Positions 8,213 through 18,142 of a DNA stretch of 64,000 nucleotides are shown here, in pieces. This DNA comes from Superficieibacter sp. HKU1 (GTDB lineage Bacteria; Pseudomonadota; Gammaproteobacteria; Enterobacterales; Enterobacteriaceae), in NCBI RefSeq assembly GCF_029319185.1, contig NZ_CP119754.1:1488001-1552000 (forward strand), written 5' to 3'. The notes under the pieces were generated by a model. It saw only the letters and a list, made by a program, of their open reading frames with translations, ran no database searches and was not told the DNA's origin. Numbering within the stretch: the first letter of the stretch is position 1; each line of letters starts with the position of its first letter. A program made the position numbers and the translations under genes.

Positions 8213-9067
8213 ATGCCCGAGCTGTCGCTTCCCGCCGATCAACAATTTTTTGCCGATTTGCTCAGTGGCCTGGTGCTTAACCCACAGCATCTGGGCCGCG
8301 TCTGGTTTGCCAGCGCGCAGAAAAGGGTGAACGCCGGGGCGCTGTGCATTGATTTTCCACGCCTGGAAGTGGTGTTACGCGGTGAATATGGTAACCGACT
8401 GGAGCCTGAGCAGCATCGTATCGTACAGGGGGAAATGCTGTTCATTCCACCGCGTGCCGCCAATGCGCCGCAGTTTGATAAGCCCGGCATGGTATTAAGT
8501 CTGGTATTTGCTGCGGCCTGGCTGGGTCTGGCGTTTTATGATAATCGCAGCGGGATTACTCCGGTTCCGCTGCGTAAAATCCAGTTGCCGCATCTTCAGC
8601 GCGGTGAAGGCGAGGCGATCCTTACCGCGCTGACGCTCCTGAGTCGCTCCCCGCAGGATCAGGATATTATTCGCCCGCTAACGCTCAGCCTTCTGCACTT
8701 ATGCCGCAAGGTCGTGAATGCAACCCCTGACCGGACCCAGTCGCGACCGATATTCCTTTATCAGAGCATCTGTAACTGGTTACAGGATAATTATGCCGAG
8801 CCGCTGACGCGGACCAGCGTGGCGACATTTTTTAATATCTCGCCAAATCACCTTTCCCGGCTGTTCAGCGAGCAGGGAACAATGAGCTTTGTTGATTATG
8901 TGCGCTGGGTGCGGATGGCGAAGGCGCGCATTATGTTGCAGAAGTATCAGTTTACCGTCGGGGATGTGGCACGCCGCTGTGGTTATCCGGACAGCGACTA
9001 TTTTTGCCGACTATTCCGGCGTCAGTTTGGGCTGACGCCGGGGGAGTATCAGACGCGTTTCCAGTGA
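8213..9067 (+). CDS. ypdC: AraC-family regulator, YpdC-like
   Basis: This 284-residue protein has an N-terminal cupin-like sensor part (about 10-110; VQGEMLFIPPRAAN) and a C-terminal AraC/XylS double helix-turn-helix (about 185-284) with ISPNHLSRLFSEQG and GYPDSDYFCRLFRRQFGLTP. Length and neighbours match E. coli YpdC, which is also convergent with fryA. Its stop lies four bases from the fryA stop. It is the natural candidate to control the fry-ypd operon; paired TGATGCA repeats sit upstream of fryB. The two-component genes ypdA and ypdB that precede ypdC in E. coli are missing. Confidence 0.8.
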   Translation: MPELSLPADQQFFADLLSGLVLNPQHLGRVWFASAQKRVNAGALCIDFPRLEVVLRGEYGNRLEPEQHRIVQGEMLFIPPRAANAPQFDKPGMVLSLVFAAAWLGLAFYDNRSGITPVPLRKIQLPHLQRGEGEAILTALTLLSRSPQDQDIIRPLTLSLLHLCRKVVNATPDRTQSRPIFLYQSICNWLQDNYAEPLTRTSVATFFNISPNHLSRLFSEQGTMSFVDYVRWVRMAKARIMLQKYQFTVGDVARRCGYPDSDYFCRLFRRQFGLTPGEYQTRFQ

Positions 9068-9070
9068 AGG

Positions 9071-11566
9071 TCAGAACGTCAGCTCTGCGTTGAGCAGATC
9101 AAGAATGCCCTGCGCATCGCGAGCCGAGAACAGCGATTCGCGAAAACCTTTGTTCACCAGCTTACGCGCCAGTTGGGAAAACACTTTAACGTGGTTGATC
9201 GCCTCGTGTTCGCCCAGCGTCAGCATAATGACCAGTTCGACCTCGCCCATTTCCGATTCCCAGTCTATCGGGGACGGGAGGCGGGCGATGCTGATACTGG
9301 AGTGGCGGATCCAGGGTGATTTGGTGTGCGGTATCGCCACGCCAAAGCCGACGCCGGTGGTCACGATCTCTTCGCGCTGCCAGATATCCTCTTCCAGCTC
9401 CACCGGGCGATCGGTACGTCCGTTGACCGCCAGATTGCCGCACAGATACTGGATCACCTGCTCCTTGCGGGTGAGGTTATCCACAAAGCAGATATTTTCC
9501 AGCGCCAGTAGCGGGCGGGCATCCTCCTGCGGGGTGAACTCCATCAGCAGCGCTTCTATTTCGTCCGCGCTGCGACATTCGCAGGCTTTATCGGCCAGTT
9601 CGCGGCAGCTCTGGCTATCAAGCTGGCGCAGCAGGCTTTTGATCGCCGGAATGCGCGGACCGCTCATGCTGAGTTCATCCAGCGCCATGCCCAGCAGCAG
9701 CGGCAGATAACGCTGTTCGCCGCCCAGTTCACCGCAGATACCGACCCACTTACCGTGGCGATGAGCCACGCTGACAATCTGGCGCAGCATGCGCAGGAAA
9801 GAGGGCGTAATGGGATTGTACAGCGGCGAGACGCGCGGGTTATTACGATCCACGGCATAAAGATACTGCGTCATATCGTTAGAGCCGATGCTGAAGAAAT
9901 CCACCTCATCGCAGAAATGGTCGATGATATAGCACACCGACGGCACCTCAACCATGATCCCCAGCGGGAGGGTGGCGGCAAAGCGTAGCCCCTGTGACTG
10001 GAGTTGGGTGCGCACCCGCTCCAGCTCCTGTTTCACCCACAGGATCTGATCCAGGCTGTGTACCATCGGGATCATCAACAGCGCATTGCCAAACGCCCCG
10101 GCGCGTAAAATCGCCCGTAGCTGAGTGCGAAACAGATCGGCAAATTCCGGGTAAATACGCACCGCGCGATAGCCGAGAAAGGGATTTTCTTCCTGCGGAA
10201 TATTGAGATAGGGTAGCGGCTTGTCACCGCCGATATCCATGGTGCGGAAAATAACCGGCTTGCCTTCTGCGGCCAGCAGGACTTGCTGATAGGCTTCAAA
10301 CTGCTCCTGCTCATCCGGCGCGCGATCCCGATCCATGTACAGCATTTCGCTGCGGAACAGGCCGATGCCTTCCGCCCCCAGAGAAAACGCCCCCGGTGCC
10401 TCCAGCGCGCTGCCGATATTGGCAGCGACTTCCAGACTTTTGCCGTCCCGCGACAGCGCCGGTAAGGCGGCGGCCTGCGCCTGCTGGTGAGCCTGTTTAT
10501 CGGCAAGCTGGCGGGCGATAGCGTAATAGCCTTTGATTGCCTCGTCTGGTGTCATCACCAGTACCCCGCACTGGCCGTCGAGTACGGCCTCGCGGTTTAC
10601 CAGCGGCGCAAGCTGAGCCACGCTAATGCCGCTCAGCACCGGCACTGAGGAGGCGCGTGCGAGAATTAAGGTGTGCGAGGTGCGCCCGGTTTTCTCCAGA
10701 ATCATGCCCTTAAGCTGGCTAAGATCGAGACTCAGAAACTGGCTTGGGGTGAGATCTTCGGCGATCAGTAGCGTCGGCCGGGTGAGAGTGCGGGCAACGT
10801 CTTTGCGCAGATCCGGCCAGGTAATATGCAGAAGCTGCTCGCTTATGTCGCGGATATCACTGACCCGCTCACGTAAATATTCACTGCTGGAGGCGGAGAG
10901 TTTTTCGCTGATCTGTTCCATGTTGGCGATGATCGCCGCCGCCAGCCCCAGCTTACTTTCCCGCATCAGACGGCGGATGTTGCTGGCAAACTCATCATCC
11001 TGAATTAAGGATAAATGGGCGCTGACGATGGTTTTACTCTCCCCACCGAGCACCTGAAGCTGCTGGTTAAACTGCTCGGCGAGCGCGGCAAGGCTGTGTT
11101 CAAGACGGGTATTATCTTCCGGGCTGGCGGCGATGGTGCGATAGCACTCAAGACTGTCACTGTGCCACAGCGTCAACATGCCGCTACCGATACCGGCGGC
11201 CAGCACGGTGCCCGCCAGCAGATCCGGGTTCAGGCGGGAAAGCGAGCGGGGCAGCGGCTGGTTTACCGGGACGGAATTGAGCGGCTGTTCGCTGTCGCTG
11301 TCGATAAAACGGTGCTCAAGATAATGTTCCAGCGCACGCCGCGCCTGTTCTTCGTCGCTACCGCTAATCTCCAGGCTACAGCTGTCGTTAAACAGCGTGC
11401 CGGTGCCGATCAGCGCCAGCGAGCTTTTGGCATCCGCCTGACTGTTGAGGCGGTGATTAATAAAACGGATATCGCTGTGCCACTGGCTGCACTGCTCTTT
11501 CAGCTCCCAGGCGGGGCGGGCGTGCAGCCCGTTGGGTAACGGGCAGAGAAACGGAATGGTTAACAT
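9071..11566 (-). CDS. fryA: Multiphosphoryl transfer protein: HPr-EI-EIIA(Fru-like) fusion
   Basis: At 831 residues this equals E. coli FryA. Domain order is HPr (phosphorylatable His in LHARPAW, about residue 15), an EI N-terminal phospho-His domain (GRTSHTLILARA), a PEP-utilising EI TIM barrel (GIGLFRSEMLY and the GSNDMTQY signature), then a fructose-type EIIA domain whose His lies in GVAIPHTKSPW. It carries phosphate from PEP to the EIIB/EIIC pair encoded upstream in the same operon, independent of the general EI/HPr. It is the last gene of the operon, 22 bp after ypdE. The sugar substrate is unknown. Confidence 0.93.
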   Translation of the reverse strand: MLTIPFLCPLPNGLHARPAWELKEQCSQWHSDIRFINHRLNSQADAKSSLALIGTGTLFNDSCSLEISGSDEEQARRALEHYLEHRFIDSDSEQPLNSVPVNQPLPRSLSRLNPDLLAGTVLAAGIGSGMLTLWHSDSLECYRTIAASPEDNTRLEHSLAALAEQFNQQLQVLGGESKTIVSAHLSLIQDDEFASNIRRLMRESKLGLAAAIIANMEQISEKLSASSSEYLRERVSDIRDISEQLLHITWPDLRKDVARTLTRPTLLIAEDLTPSQFLSLDLSQLKGMILEKTGRTSHTLILARASSVPVLSGISVAQLAPLVNREAVLDGQCGVLVMTPDEAIKGYYAIARQLADKQAHQQAQAAALPALSRDGKSLEVAANIGSALEAPGAFSLGAEGIGLFRSEMLYMDRDRAPDEQEQFEAYQQVLLAAEGKPVIFRTMDIGGDKPLPYLNIPQEENPFLGYRAVRIYPEFADLFRTQLRAILRAGAFGNALLMIPMVHSLDQILWVKQELERVRTQLQSQGLRFAATLPLGIMVEVPSVCYIIDHFCDEVDFFSIGSNDMTQYLYAVDRNNPRVSPLYNPITPSFLRMLRQIVSVAHRHGKWVGICGELGGEQRYLPLLLGMALDELSMSGPRIPAIKSLLRQLDSQSCRELADKACECRSADEIEALLMEFTPQEDARPLLALENICFVDNLTRKEQVIQYLCGNLAVNGRTDRPVELEEDIWQREEIVTTGVGFGVAIPHTKSPWIRHSSISIARLPSPIDWESEMGEVELVIMLTLGEHEAINHVKVFSQLARKLVNKGFRESLFSARDAQGILDLLNAELTF

Positions 11567-11588
11567 AACGGCTCCTGTAAACGCAGAA

Positions 11589-12629
11589 TCAGCATCTGAA
11601 ATCCGTCAGATGAGCTACGGTTTCGGCGTTTGTGTGGGTTAACATCGCCACCAGAAGCTGGTGGGTAAGGGCTATATCATTTGCGTCGGCAATGGAGGCG
11701 GCGCAGTGGCCGTGGCGCGTTGGCGGTCCAATGACCACGGTCGGAATTCCGGTGCCGCTAAGATGCACCGCGCCGCCATCGGTGCCGCCGTTGCTGAACA
11801 TATCGATCTGAAGCGGAATATCGTTGCTGGCTGCGAGATCTTCCACCCAGGCGGTCAGTTTTGGCGGAGCCATCATCGACTTGTCGTGGATCACCAGCAT
11901 CGGCCCCGCGCCGGTCTGGCGGTGGTTATCGTGGCCGTAATCGAAGTTTTTTGCCCAGCAGGCGGTGTCGAGGACAATCGCCAGATCGGGGTTAACTTTG
12001 CGCGTGGCGGTGTGTCCGCCGCGCAGTCCCACTTCCTCGCTGGAGCTGGCGACCAGCCAGATCTCCGCGTCGAGCGGCGTCTGGTGCAGTTCGCGCAGCA
12101 GTGAGATCAGCAGATAGCAGCCGAGCCGGTCGTCAAAGGCTTTGCCCATTACCTGGTTACGCGGCAGCTCAGCAAACGCAGTGGCAAAAGTCACACGATC
12201 GCCGGGCGCAATGCCGGCCTCCTCTACCTCTTTCGCGCTGCGTGCGCCAATATCGACGCGCAGTTTGCCCACCTCGTTACCCTGGCGTTCACCCTCCAGC
12301 AGGCCGCTGATTTTGTCGCCTTTGCGGGTGGTAATCCGCACCGTTTGCAGCTCGCGCGCCGCCATCCGGACGTTGCCGATGGGCAGGACGTCAATCCCGC
12401 CCGTACTGGTAATACTGCGCACGATAAAGCCCACTTCATCCATATGCGCGCAGACCATGATTTTCGGGCCGCGGCTTTCATTAAGCCGAATAAGCACCGA
12501 ACCCAGGCCGTCAAACAGCACGGGCTTGCCGAAGTTATCGGCTTCATTGAGGATAATCTGCCGGACTTCCTGCTCGGCGGCGGCAATGGCATCCGCCTCG
12601 CATAATGCCTTGAGTAATGCTACATCCAT
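11589..12629 (-). CDS. ypdE: M42-family metallo-aminopeptidase YpdE
   Basis: The 346-residue protein has the M42 di-metal pattern: His and Asp in CAHMDEVG, a bridging Asp in [11 protein letters not shown], the general-base Glu pair in [10 protein letters not shown], a further Asp in VLDTACWA and His in RHGHCAAS. Relatives form dodecameric cytosolic aminopeptidases. E. coli YpdE is reported to remove N-terminal residues. It overlaps ypdF by 10 bp, so the two peptidases are translationally coupled. Why two peptidases sit inside a sugar PTS operon is unclear. Confidence 0.92.
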   Translation of the reverse strand: MDVALLKALCEADAIAAAEQEVRQIILNEADNFGKPVLFDGLGSVLIRLNESRGPKIMVCAHMDEVGFIVRSITSTGGIDVLPIGNVRMAARELQTVRITTRKGDKISGLLEGERQGNEVGKLRVDIGARSAKEVEEAGIAPGDRVTFATAFAELPRNQVMGKAFDDRLGCYLLISLLRELHQTPLDAEIWLVASSSEEVGLRGGHTATRKVNPDLAIVLDTACWAKNFDYGHDNHRQTGAGPMLVIHDKSMMAPPKLTAWVEDLAASNDIPLQIDMFSNGGTDGGAVHLSGTGIPTVVIGPPTRHGHCAASIADANDIALTHQLLVAMLTHTNAETVAHLTDFRC

Positions 12630-13714
12630 GATCCTTCTCCTGTCGCCAGCAGCGTTTTGGGCAGGGTATAAAGCACTTCCGCCCCGTCAGCCGTGACCAG
12701 TACAACATCTTCAATACGCACGCCGCCCTGGCCCTCAAGATAAATTCCCGGTTCCACCGTCAGCAGCATGCCGGGCTGTAAAATCGTCGTGTCGGTGGGG
12801 GAGAAGCGCGGGTTTTCGTGGACGTCAATGCCGATGGCATGACCGGTGTTATGGCCGAAATTCGCGCCATAGCCCGCCTCAGCAATGACATTGCGGGCGG
12901 CGGCATCAACGTCACAACAACGAACGCCGGGACGGATGGCCGCGATGGCCGCCAGTTGCGCGGTGAGCACGGTGTCATAGACACTCCACAGCGGCATTTT
13001 TTCCGGGGCAGGATCGCGCCCTGTCACCAGAAACGTTCGCGTCATGTCAGAACAATACCCCTGGTATTGGGCACCAAAATCCAGCGTCACCAGCTCACCC
13101 GCCACGATAACCTTCTCAGAGGCTTTACCGTGCGGCAGCGCGCCGCGCGGGCCGCTGGCAACGATGGTATCAAAGGAGGGTTTTTCCGCTCCCTGTTGTT
13201 TCATAAACCATTCCAGTTCCGCGGCTACTTCACGCTCGCGCATTCCCGGCTGGATAAAGCGGCGGATATGCGCCGCGCTGATATCCGCAATGCGGCAGGC
13301 TTCGCGGATAATGGCGATCTCCTGCGGCGTTTTGATTTGCCGCAGCGCATCCAGCGACACGGCCACCAGCGTGGCGTTGAGCTGCGTCTGCCAGTCGCTG
13401 CCGGTTTGCCAGCTCACCTGTTCCCCCTCAAAGCCAATTCGCCGCAGGCTTTCGCTGGCGGCGATCGCGTTGACAATCGCCGCCATCGGCTTCTGGCTTT
13501 CCAGCAGGTAAAGCTGGTAGCCGCTGGTCTGCTCTGCCACCTGGGCATAGTAGCGAAAATCCACCAGAATATGCGCCGTCTGCCGGGTGACCAGCACATA
13601 GCCTGAGCCGGTGGCAAAACCAAAATGCGGCTGCTTGTTTTGCCGTGATGAAATCAGTACCGCATCCAGTTGCTGTTGATCGAGCCAGTCGCGAAGCGTA
13701 GCCAGCAGCGTCAT
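12620..13714 (-). CDS. ypdF: M24-family Xaa-Pro/methionyl aminopeptidase YpdF
   Basis: This 364-residue creatinase/prolidase-fold protein has the expected two-domain layout. The C-terminal pita-bread metal ligands are visible: Asp in [16 protein letters not shown] (two Asp), His in GHNTGHAIG, Glu in [12 protein letters not shown] and a final Glu in GVRIEDV. E. coli YpdF is a weak Met/Xaa-Pro aminopeptidase. It sits between fryC (16 bp upstream) and ypdE (overlapping). Start [14 protein letters not shown] has GGAGA upstream. Confidence 0.92.
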   Translation of the reverse strand: MTLLATLRDWLDQQQLDAVLISSRQNKQPHFGFATGSGYVLVTRQTAHILVDFRYYAQVAEQTSGYQLYLLESQKPMAAIVNAIAASESLRRIGFEGEQVSWQTGSDWQTQLNATLVAVSLDALRQIKTPQEIAIIREACRIADISAAHIRRFIQPGMREREVAAELEWFMKQQGAEKPSFDTIVASGPRGALPHGKASEKVIVAGELVTLDFGAQYQGYCSDMTRTFLVTGRDPAPEKMPLWSVYDTVLTAQLAAIAAIRPGVRCCDVDAAARNVIAEAGYGANFGHNTGHAIGIDVHENPRFSPTDTTILQPGMLLTVEPGIYLEGQGGVRIEDVVLVTADGAEVLYTLPKTLLATGEGSWM

Positions 13715-13730
13715 GATGTATCTCCTTATC

Positions 13731-14975
13731 TTACAGCGAGTCGATCAGCAGCTTGCCTTTGCGGTACTGCATGTTGCGCAGGAATAGCACCATCAGCGCG
13801 GTGATCACTGCCCCCAGCACAATGCCAAACATATAGACGCCAAGATTGCTCACCAGCGGCCAGGCCCAGATTGCGGATTCCGGGAACCACTGCACGGCAC
13901 CGAGCCATACCGCGGTAGTGGAGCCGACGATGGCACCCACCATATAGGACGGGATCGCGGTGATCGGGCTTTCCAGCGCGAAAGGTATCGCCCCTTCACT
14001 GATCCCCATAAACGCGAGGAACATCGCGGTTTTACCCTGCGGATAAAGCTGGGCGTTGAACAGGCGTTTGCCGGTCAGACGACGGTCGAGAATGGTGGCC
14101 AGACCCAGACCAATCGGCGGGATCACAATGGCGATTGAGCGTGCGGTAACCGGCAGTACATGGTCCGTGGTAAAGCTAAAGGCAACAAACCCGGCCGCCT
14201 TGTTAATCGGGCCGCCAAGGTCGATGGCCGTCGCCGCAGAAATACCGGCAGCATACATCAGCACGCCTCGCTCACCTGCCGCGGTCAATAGCGTGCGGAT
14301 GCCGCCGTTGATCCAGCCGCCAAACGGGGTGATAACGTAATACATCGCCAGCATGACAAAAATAGCGGAGAGGATCGGCAGCAGAAAGGTCGTTTTAAAG
14401 GCCAGCAGGAAGTCCGGCATCTGGATTTTCTGGTTCATCCACTTCACCAGATAGCCTGCCACGATGGAAATAATCAGCGCGCCGATGAAGGTCGACGGCA
14501 CGGGCGCAGTAGTTACCCACTGTAGCGATGAGGGATCGAAATTCAGCACCTGCGTCGGCTGGGTGGACATCAGGCCGCCGATAAATCCGGCCGGGAAAGC
14601 CAGTTTGCCACCGATGGAGTTAGCGACAAACGCCGCAAACATCGGGATGGCGAAACCAAACAGCACGCCGCCAAACGACTGCGACAGCCAGGCAAACTTT
14701 AATAATGAGAGATCAAAGCCAGTAAATTTACCGGAATTGAGCGCATCCATAATGCCGGTATCGGCGGGAATATGTAGCCAGCTGTAAGCAATAAGCTGCG
14801 AAAAAGCGAGGATCACCCCACCCATAATCAGGGTGGGGACCATCCGCGAAATACCGGACATCACGTGTTGTGGCAACTCGCCCCAGAAGCTATTGCGGGT
14901 GGCCGGGGAATTTTTTACCACGGCAGCCCCGGATGTGCCGGGGACGACCGTGGCGCTGCGTTTTTTAATGGCCAT
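13731..14975 (-). CDS. fryC: PTS fructose-like EIIC permease FryC
   Basis: This 414-residue polytopic inner-membrane protein has about nine to ten hydrophobic segments and the fructose-family EIIC signatures [15 protein letters not shown] and [14 protein letters not shown]. Length equals E. coli FryC (415). An N-terminal cytosolic tail of about 35 residues is polar. It forms the transport channel that works with FryB and FryA. It lies 21 bp downstream of fryB. Confidence 0.93.
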   Translation of the reverse strand: MAIKKRSATVVPGTSGAAVVKNSPATRNSFWGELPQHVMSGISRMVPTLIMGGVILAFSQLIAYSWLHIPADTGIMDALNSGKFTGFDLSLLKFAWLSQSFGGVLFGFAIPMFAAFVANSIGGKLAFPAGFIGGLMSTQPTQVLNFDPSSLQWVTTAPVPSTFIGALIISIVAGYLVKWMNQKIQMPDFLLAFKTTFLLPILSAIFVMLAMYYVITPFGGWINGGIRTLLTAAGERGVLMYAAGISAATAIDLGGPINKAAGFVAFSFTTDHVLPVTARSIAIVIPPIGLGLATILDRRLTGKRLFNAQLYPQGKTAMFLAFMGISEGAIPFALESPITAIPSYMVGAIVGSTTAVWLGAVQWFPESAIWAWPLVSNLGVYMFGIVLGAVITALMVLFLRNMQYRKGKLLIDSL

Positions 14976-14996
14976 AAGAGGTATCCCTGAAAACAG

Positions 14997-15326
14997 TTAT
15001 TGTTGTTCGGCGGCAATCAACTCTTCGATTTCTTTGATGATGCCCGCTGCATTTTTGATCGCGTCCTGAAGGGTAATTTCATAAACATCACGGGTCTCAA
15101 AACGTTCGTTGTCTTCGGGAGTTACCGCCACGGAATGGATGATGATATCGGCCCCGGCGATATCCTGTGCAGTAAGGCGATTCTGAATACCGTCCGCGCC
15201 CTGGGTTTCAATTTTGATTTCGTCGTAACCCGCTTCCTGTGCGGCTTCTTCAAGCGCCTGGGCGGCCATAAAGGTATGAGCAAGGCCCATTGGACAAGCG
15301 CAAAGTGCAATAAATTTCTTAGCCAT
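14997..15326 (-). CDS. fryB: PTS fructose-like EIIB component FryB
   Basis: The 109-residue protein is a stand-alone fructose-type EIIB. The phosphorylatable Cys lies in ALCACPMGLAHTF near residue 10, the standard P-loop, followed by the ETQGADGIQNRL segment. It accepts phosphate from the EIIA domain of FryA and passes it to sugar bound by FryC. It is the first gene of the operon. AAAGGAG lies just before its ATG on the minus strand. Confidence 0.93.
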   Translation of the reverse strand: MAKKFIALCACPMGLAHTFMAAQALEEAAQEAGYDEIKIETQGADGIQNRLTAQDIAGADIIIHSVAVTPEDNERFETRDVYEITLQDAIKNAAGIIKEIEELIAAEQQ

Positions 15327-15394
15327 GATGAACTCCTTTTAGTAAAGACTGAGCGGATTATGGTCAGGAAAAAGGAGGGGAGTTAGCAGATAAA

Positions 15395-15421
15395 TGATGC
15401 ATTCACTGGACAATTGATGCA
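15395..15421 (-). promoter_or_regulatory. Paired TGATGCA repeats upstream of fryB (candidate operator)
   Basis: TGATGCA occurs at 15395-15401 and again at 15415-15421, exactly 20 bp apart and in the same orientation. Each is followed within a few bases by CACTG or ACTGA. Direct repeats about two helical turns apart are typical of AraC-family operators. They lie 70-95 bp upstream of the fryB start; binding by the YpdC-like regulator is inferred. Confidence 0.45.
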
Positions 15422-15469
15422 CTGAATCCGAAATGTGACGCGCATCCGCTTATAAGTAAACGGAATGTC

Positions 15470-15497
15470 AAAACCCGCCGCGCAGCGCGTCAGCGGG
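15470..15497 (-). terminator. Terminator downstream of rna
   Basis: On the minus strand CCCGCTGACGCGC pairs imperfectly with GCGCGGCGGG and is followed by TTTTG, just after the rna stop codon. Confidence 0.65.
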
Positions 15498-15504
15498 ATG
15501 AGAA

Positions 15505-16299
15505 TTAATAGCCAACCGCGTCGAGAACGAACGATTTGCTACAGTTGCCGGGATGCGGCTGGGGCAGAAACGAGGTGGCAGCGAGCGGGGCATTAATGGC
15601 GGACGATTTAATTGAGATTTGCATTTCCGTCAGGTAAGCCGGATTACCGTTACAGGTGAGCTTAAAGGCGTTGACGTTACCGGCCCCAAACGTCCGGGCA
15701 ATGGCGGCGTTAAATGCCGCACGGTCGACCATTTTGCCATAGTTTTCGGCGATAAATTGCCCCAGCGCGCTTTGCCTGACGTCCTGATTAAGGCGCACCA
15801 TCGTGCCGACCCAGGCATCAGGATCGAAGCCGAAGCAGACGCCGTGTTTAGCATATTCATAGCGCTCAAGGCAGGACGTGCCCCCGGCCCCCGGCATCAC
15901 GCCATTCAGTTTGTCTGCCATTTCCAGCGAGATGCCGGTTTCCGCTGCCTGACACTTACGATTGGCTCGCGCTTCCGGCATGTCAGGAACGGGCCGTGAG
16001 GCGCAGCCAAAGCGCATCCAGCGGCGGTCATCCACGCCGCGAGCGGCAATCGATTTGGGCAAACCGGGCCACAGGCCGTGGACGGTAAGAAACGTGGCTT
16101 TGTCGTCATTTTCTTTTTGCAAACGGCACTCGTCAGGCTCGTTACGCTGCCTGTCGTGCTGACTCTGGCAAAAGCCGGTTTGCCAGGAAAGCGCCAGTAC
16201 GTAGCGGTCAAAATCGGCATAGCGGGTAGCGACAAGCGGTGTCGCACTAACGCTTACCGCGCACAGCAACGTGAGACAGGCGATAGGCTTCCTGAACAT
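15505..16299 (-). CDS. rna: Ribonuclease I, periplasmic T2 family
   Basis: The 264-residue protein has a signal peptide (MFRKPIACLTLLCAVSVSAT) and the two T2 ribonuclease active-site segments: CAS I TVHGLWPGLP and CAS II YEYAKHGVC, each with its catalytic His. Multiple cysteines fit the disulfide-stabilised fold. It degrades RNA non-specifically in the periplasm. In E. coli rna neighbours rnk directly; here the 8-kb hydrolase/fry block separates them, and the citrate operon that normally follows is missing. Confidence 0.96.
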   Translation of the reverse strand: MFRKPIACLTLLCAVSVSATPLVATRYADFDRYVLALSWQTGFCQSQHDRQRNEPDECRLQKENDDKATFLTVHGLWPGLPKSIAARGVDDRRWMRFGCASRPVPDMPEARANRKCQAAETGISLEMADKLNGVMPGAGGTSCLERYEYAKHGVCFGFDPDAWVGTMVRLNQDVRQSALGQFIAENYGKMVDRAAFNAAIARTFGAGNVNAFKLTCNGNPAYLTEMQISIKSSAINAPLAATSFLPQPHPGNCSKSFVLDAVGY

Positions 16300-16380
16300 T
16301 TGTGATCCTGATGGTCTGACTGCATTAATTACTGAAGATTATTAAAGCATAAAATGAGGCGACGAGAGGCGAGGAAAGGC

Positions 16381-16409
16381 AAAAAGCCCGGCGAGAACCC
16401 TCGCCGGGC
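16381..16409 (-). terminator. Rho-independent terminator after dcuC
   Basis: A perfect 10-bp stem GCCCGGCGAG / CTCGCCGGGC with a 4-base loop is followed on the minus strand by TTTTTG, directly after the dcuC stop codon. Confidence 0.93.
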
Positions 16410-16415
16410 AAAAGA

Positions 16416-17789
16416 TTACTGCCCCGGAAGGCCGGGAACGAGAATTTCTGTCGCAACGATAACCACAATCAGACCAACGATGACCGGTACCGAGGTGCGT
16501 TTTACGACTTCGAAAGGCGAAATTTTCGCCATCCCGGCTACCGCTACTACCACGCCGGACACTGGAGAGATGGTGCGGCCGAGATTGGAGGCCTGCAACA
16601 TTGGAATCGAGAGATAGGCCGGGTTGATGCCCGACTGATGCGCCAGTTTCGGGATCATCTCCACAAAGGCGTAGAACGGCGCATTGCCTGAGCCAGTGGT
16701 CATCGCCGCCAGCATGGTCAACACCACCAGGACCAGCATCAGGATAATACTGGCCGAACCAAACGACGTGGCAATTGAAATCAGGCTTTGAATAAAGCCG
16801 ATGGTGCTCAGCCCCTGCGCAAACACGCCCGCCGCGACCAGCAGCATCACCACGCCGGCAAAGGCGTCCGCCATCCCGCGCCAGGCGACATCCACCCCGG
16901 AGAACACGTTCTGAATATTAAAGCCGCGCAGGAATTCCAGCACCGCCGCCAGCAGCATACAGACAACCAGAATGGCGATGATGTGCAGTTCCGGCCCCCA
17001 TTTACCGTCGAAAATCAGCACGCCGATAATCGGTGTAAACGGCAGAATGGCGTAAAACGACGGGGCGGTAGTAGTGATTTCACTAACGTCGAGCATCTCG
17101 TGGACGATTTTCTCTTTCTTGTCCAGATAGCGCTGCCAGAAGAAATGGGCAATCGCCATGCTGATAATCGCGGCGATGGAGATGGGAAGCGTGGTTTTAA
17201 AGGCAAAATCAATGAGCGGCATTTCAGCGGCCTTTGCCGCCAGTACCACGTCACCCGAGGTGGGGGAGAGGATAATCGCGGCAGGCGACGCGCAAATGGC
17301 TGCGGCGGCACCGCGGCTGATCCCGACGTTGACCATCACCGGGAACAGCGTCGCCATCAGCAGCACGCCCAGGCCGGTGGCGGACGAGACGGCGAGCGAC
17401 ATCAGGCAGGCGACAAAGTAGGCGGCAATCATCAAAATATACGGAGAGTTGATGTAACGCAGTGGTTTAGAGGCCAGCTTGACGACCATATCGTTGGCCC
17501 CGATATGGGTCATGTAGGCGGCGAAGCCACAAAGCATCATGATCATCATGCCGAGGTCGCCACCGCGGCTCATCAGCAGGATTTTGATATATTCGACGAT
17601 GTCGGTGGCTGAATAACCCGTGCTGGGGTTAGCCGCAGGTAATATTTGATGCCCCAGAATCGCGCTGAGGATCAGCAGCAGCAGACCGCCGACGAACAGG
17701 ACGCCGGTCGCGGAATAACCTTTGATGATGTATCGGGCAACGCCGACGATAACCACCACTCCGATAAGGAGTTCAATAAACGTTAACAT
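16416..17789 (-). CDS. dcuC: Anaerobic C4-dicarboxylate transporter DcuC
   Basis: From ATG 17789 (MLTFIELLIGVVVIVG) the 457-residue polytopic protein matches E. coli DcuC closely, including the conserved AVSSATGLGVLL, SGDVVLAAKAAEM and TGSGNAPFYAF regions. It exports succinate and exchanges C4-dicarboxylates during anaerobic growth. An in-frame GTG nine bases upstream is possible, but AGGTG sits better for 17789. A near-consensus FNR site lies 100 bp upstream, in agreement with known FNR activation. Confidence 0.95.
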   Translation of the reverse strand: MLTFIELLIGVVVIVGVARYIIKGYSATGVLFVGGLLLLILSAILGHQILPAANPSTGYSATDIVEYIKILLMSRGGDLGMMIMMLCGFAAYMTHIGANDMVVKLASKPLRYINSPYILMIAAYFVACLMSLAVSSATGLGVLLMATLFPVMVNVGISRGAAAAICASPAAIILSPTSGDVVLAAKAAEMPLIDFAFKTTLPISIAAIISMAIAHFFWQRYLDKKEKIVHEMLDVSEITTTAPSFYAILPFTPIIGVLIFDGKWGPELHIIAILVVCMLLAAVLEFLRGFNIQNVFSGVDVAWRGMADAFAGVVMLLVAAGVFAQGLSTIGFIQSLISIATSFGSASIILMLVLVVLTMLAAMTTGSGNAPFYAFVEMIPKLAHQSGINPAYLSIPMLQASNLGRTISPVSGVVVAVAGMAKISPFEVVKRTSVPVIVGLIVVIVATEILVPGLPGQ

Positions 17790-18142
17790 TATTATCACCT
17801 GTGACGTGGTAACCCAGAGAAAATCCTGCCTGAACAGTAATATGTAAATAATCTGCGGGAAATGTGCCGAAAAAATGGACGATATGTGCTGATAAAAATC
17901 AATAAACCCGTGATTAAAAAACGCGGTGAGTATATTTCATTCGCCCGGTAAAGGGGAGGTCAAAGATTCATATGGTGAATATATTTAAGATACAAACATG
18001 ATATAAAAATGATAAATAAAAGTTAATATTTAATGAAATTACGCCTGAATCAAATACAAACGTAAATATCCTAAAAAATGCTTTAAATTAAAAATGTCCG
18101 CTGCGTATACTCGCTGCACGATTCATTGATTTGCGAAATGAT
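17790..18142. other. Divergent dcuC / copper-operon intergenic region
   Basis: This AT-rich stretch of about 350 bp holds the dcuC promoter with its FNR site on the minus strand and must hold the promoter of the metal-efflux operon on the plus strand. I do not see a CusR box (AAAATGACAA-type palindrome) or a CueR-type inverted repeat near the first gene. Confidence 0.5.
17889..17902 (-). promoter_or_regulatory. Candidate FNR site upstream of dcuC
   Basis: CTGATAAAAATCAA matches the FNR consensus TTGAT-N4-ATCAA at nine of ten defined bases. Its centre is about 106 bp upstream of the dcuC start codon, so it can sit near -41 of a transcript with a 60-70 nt leader. Confidence 0.7.
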
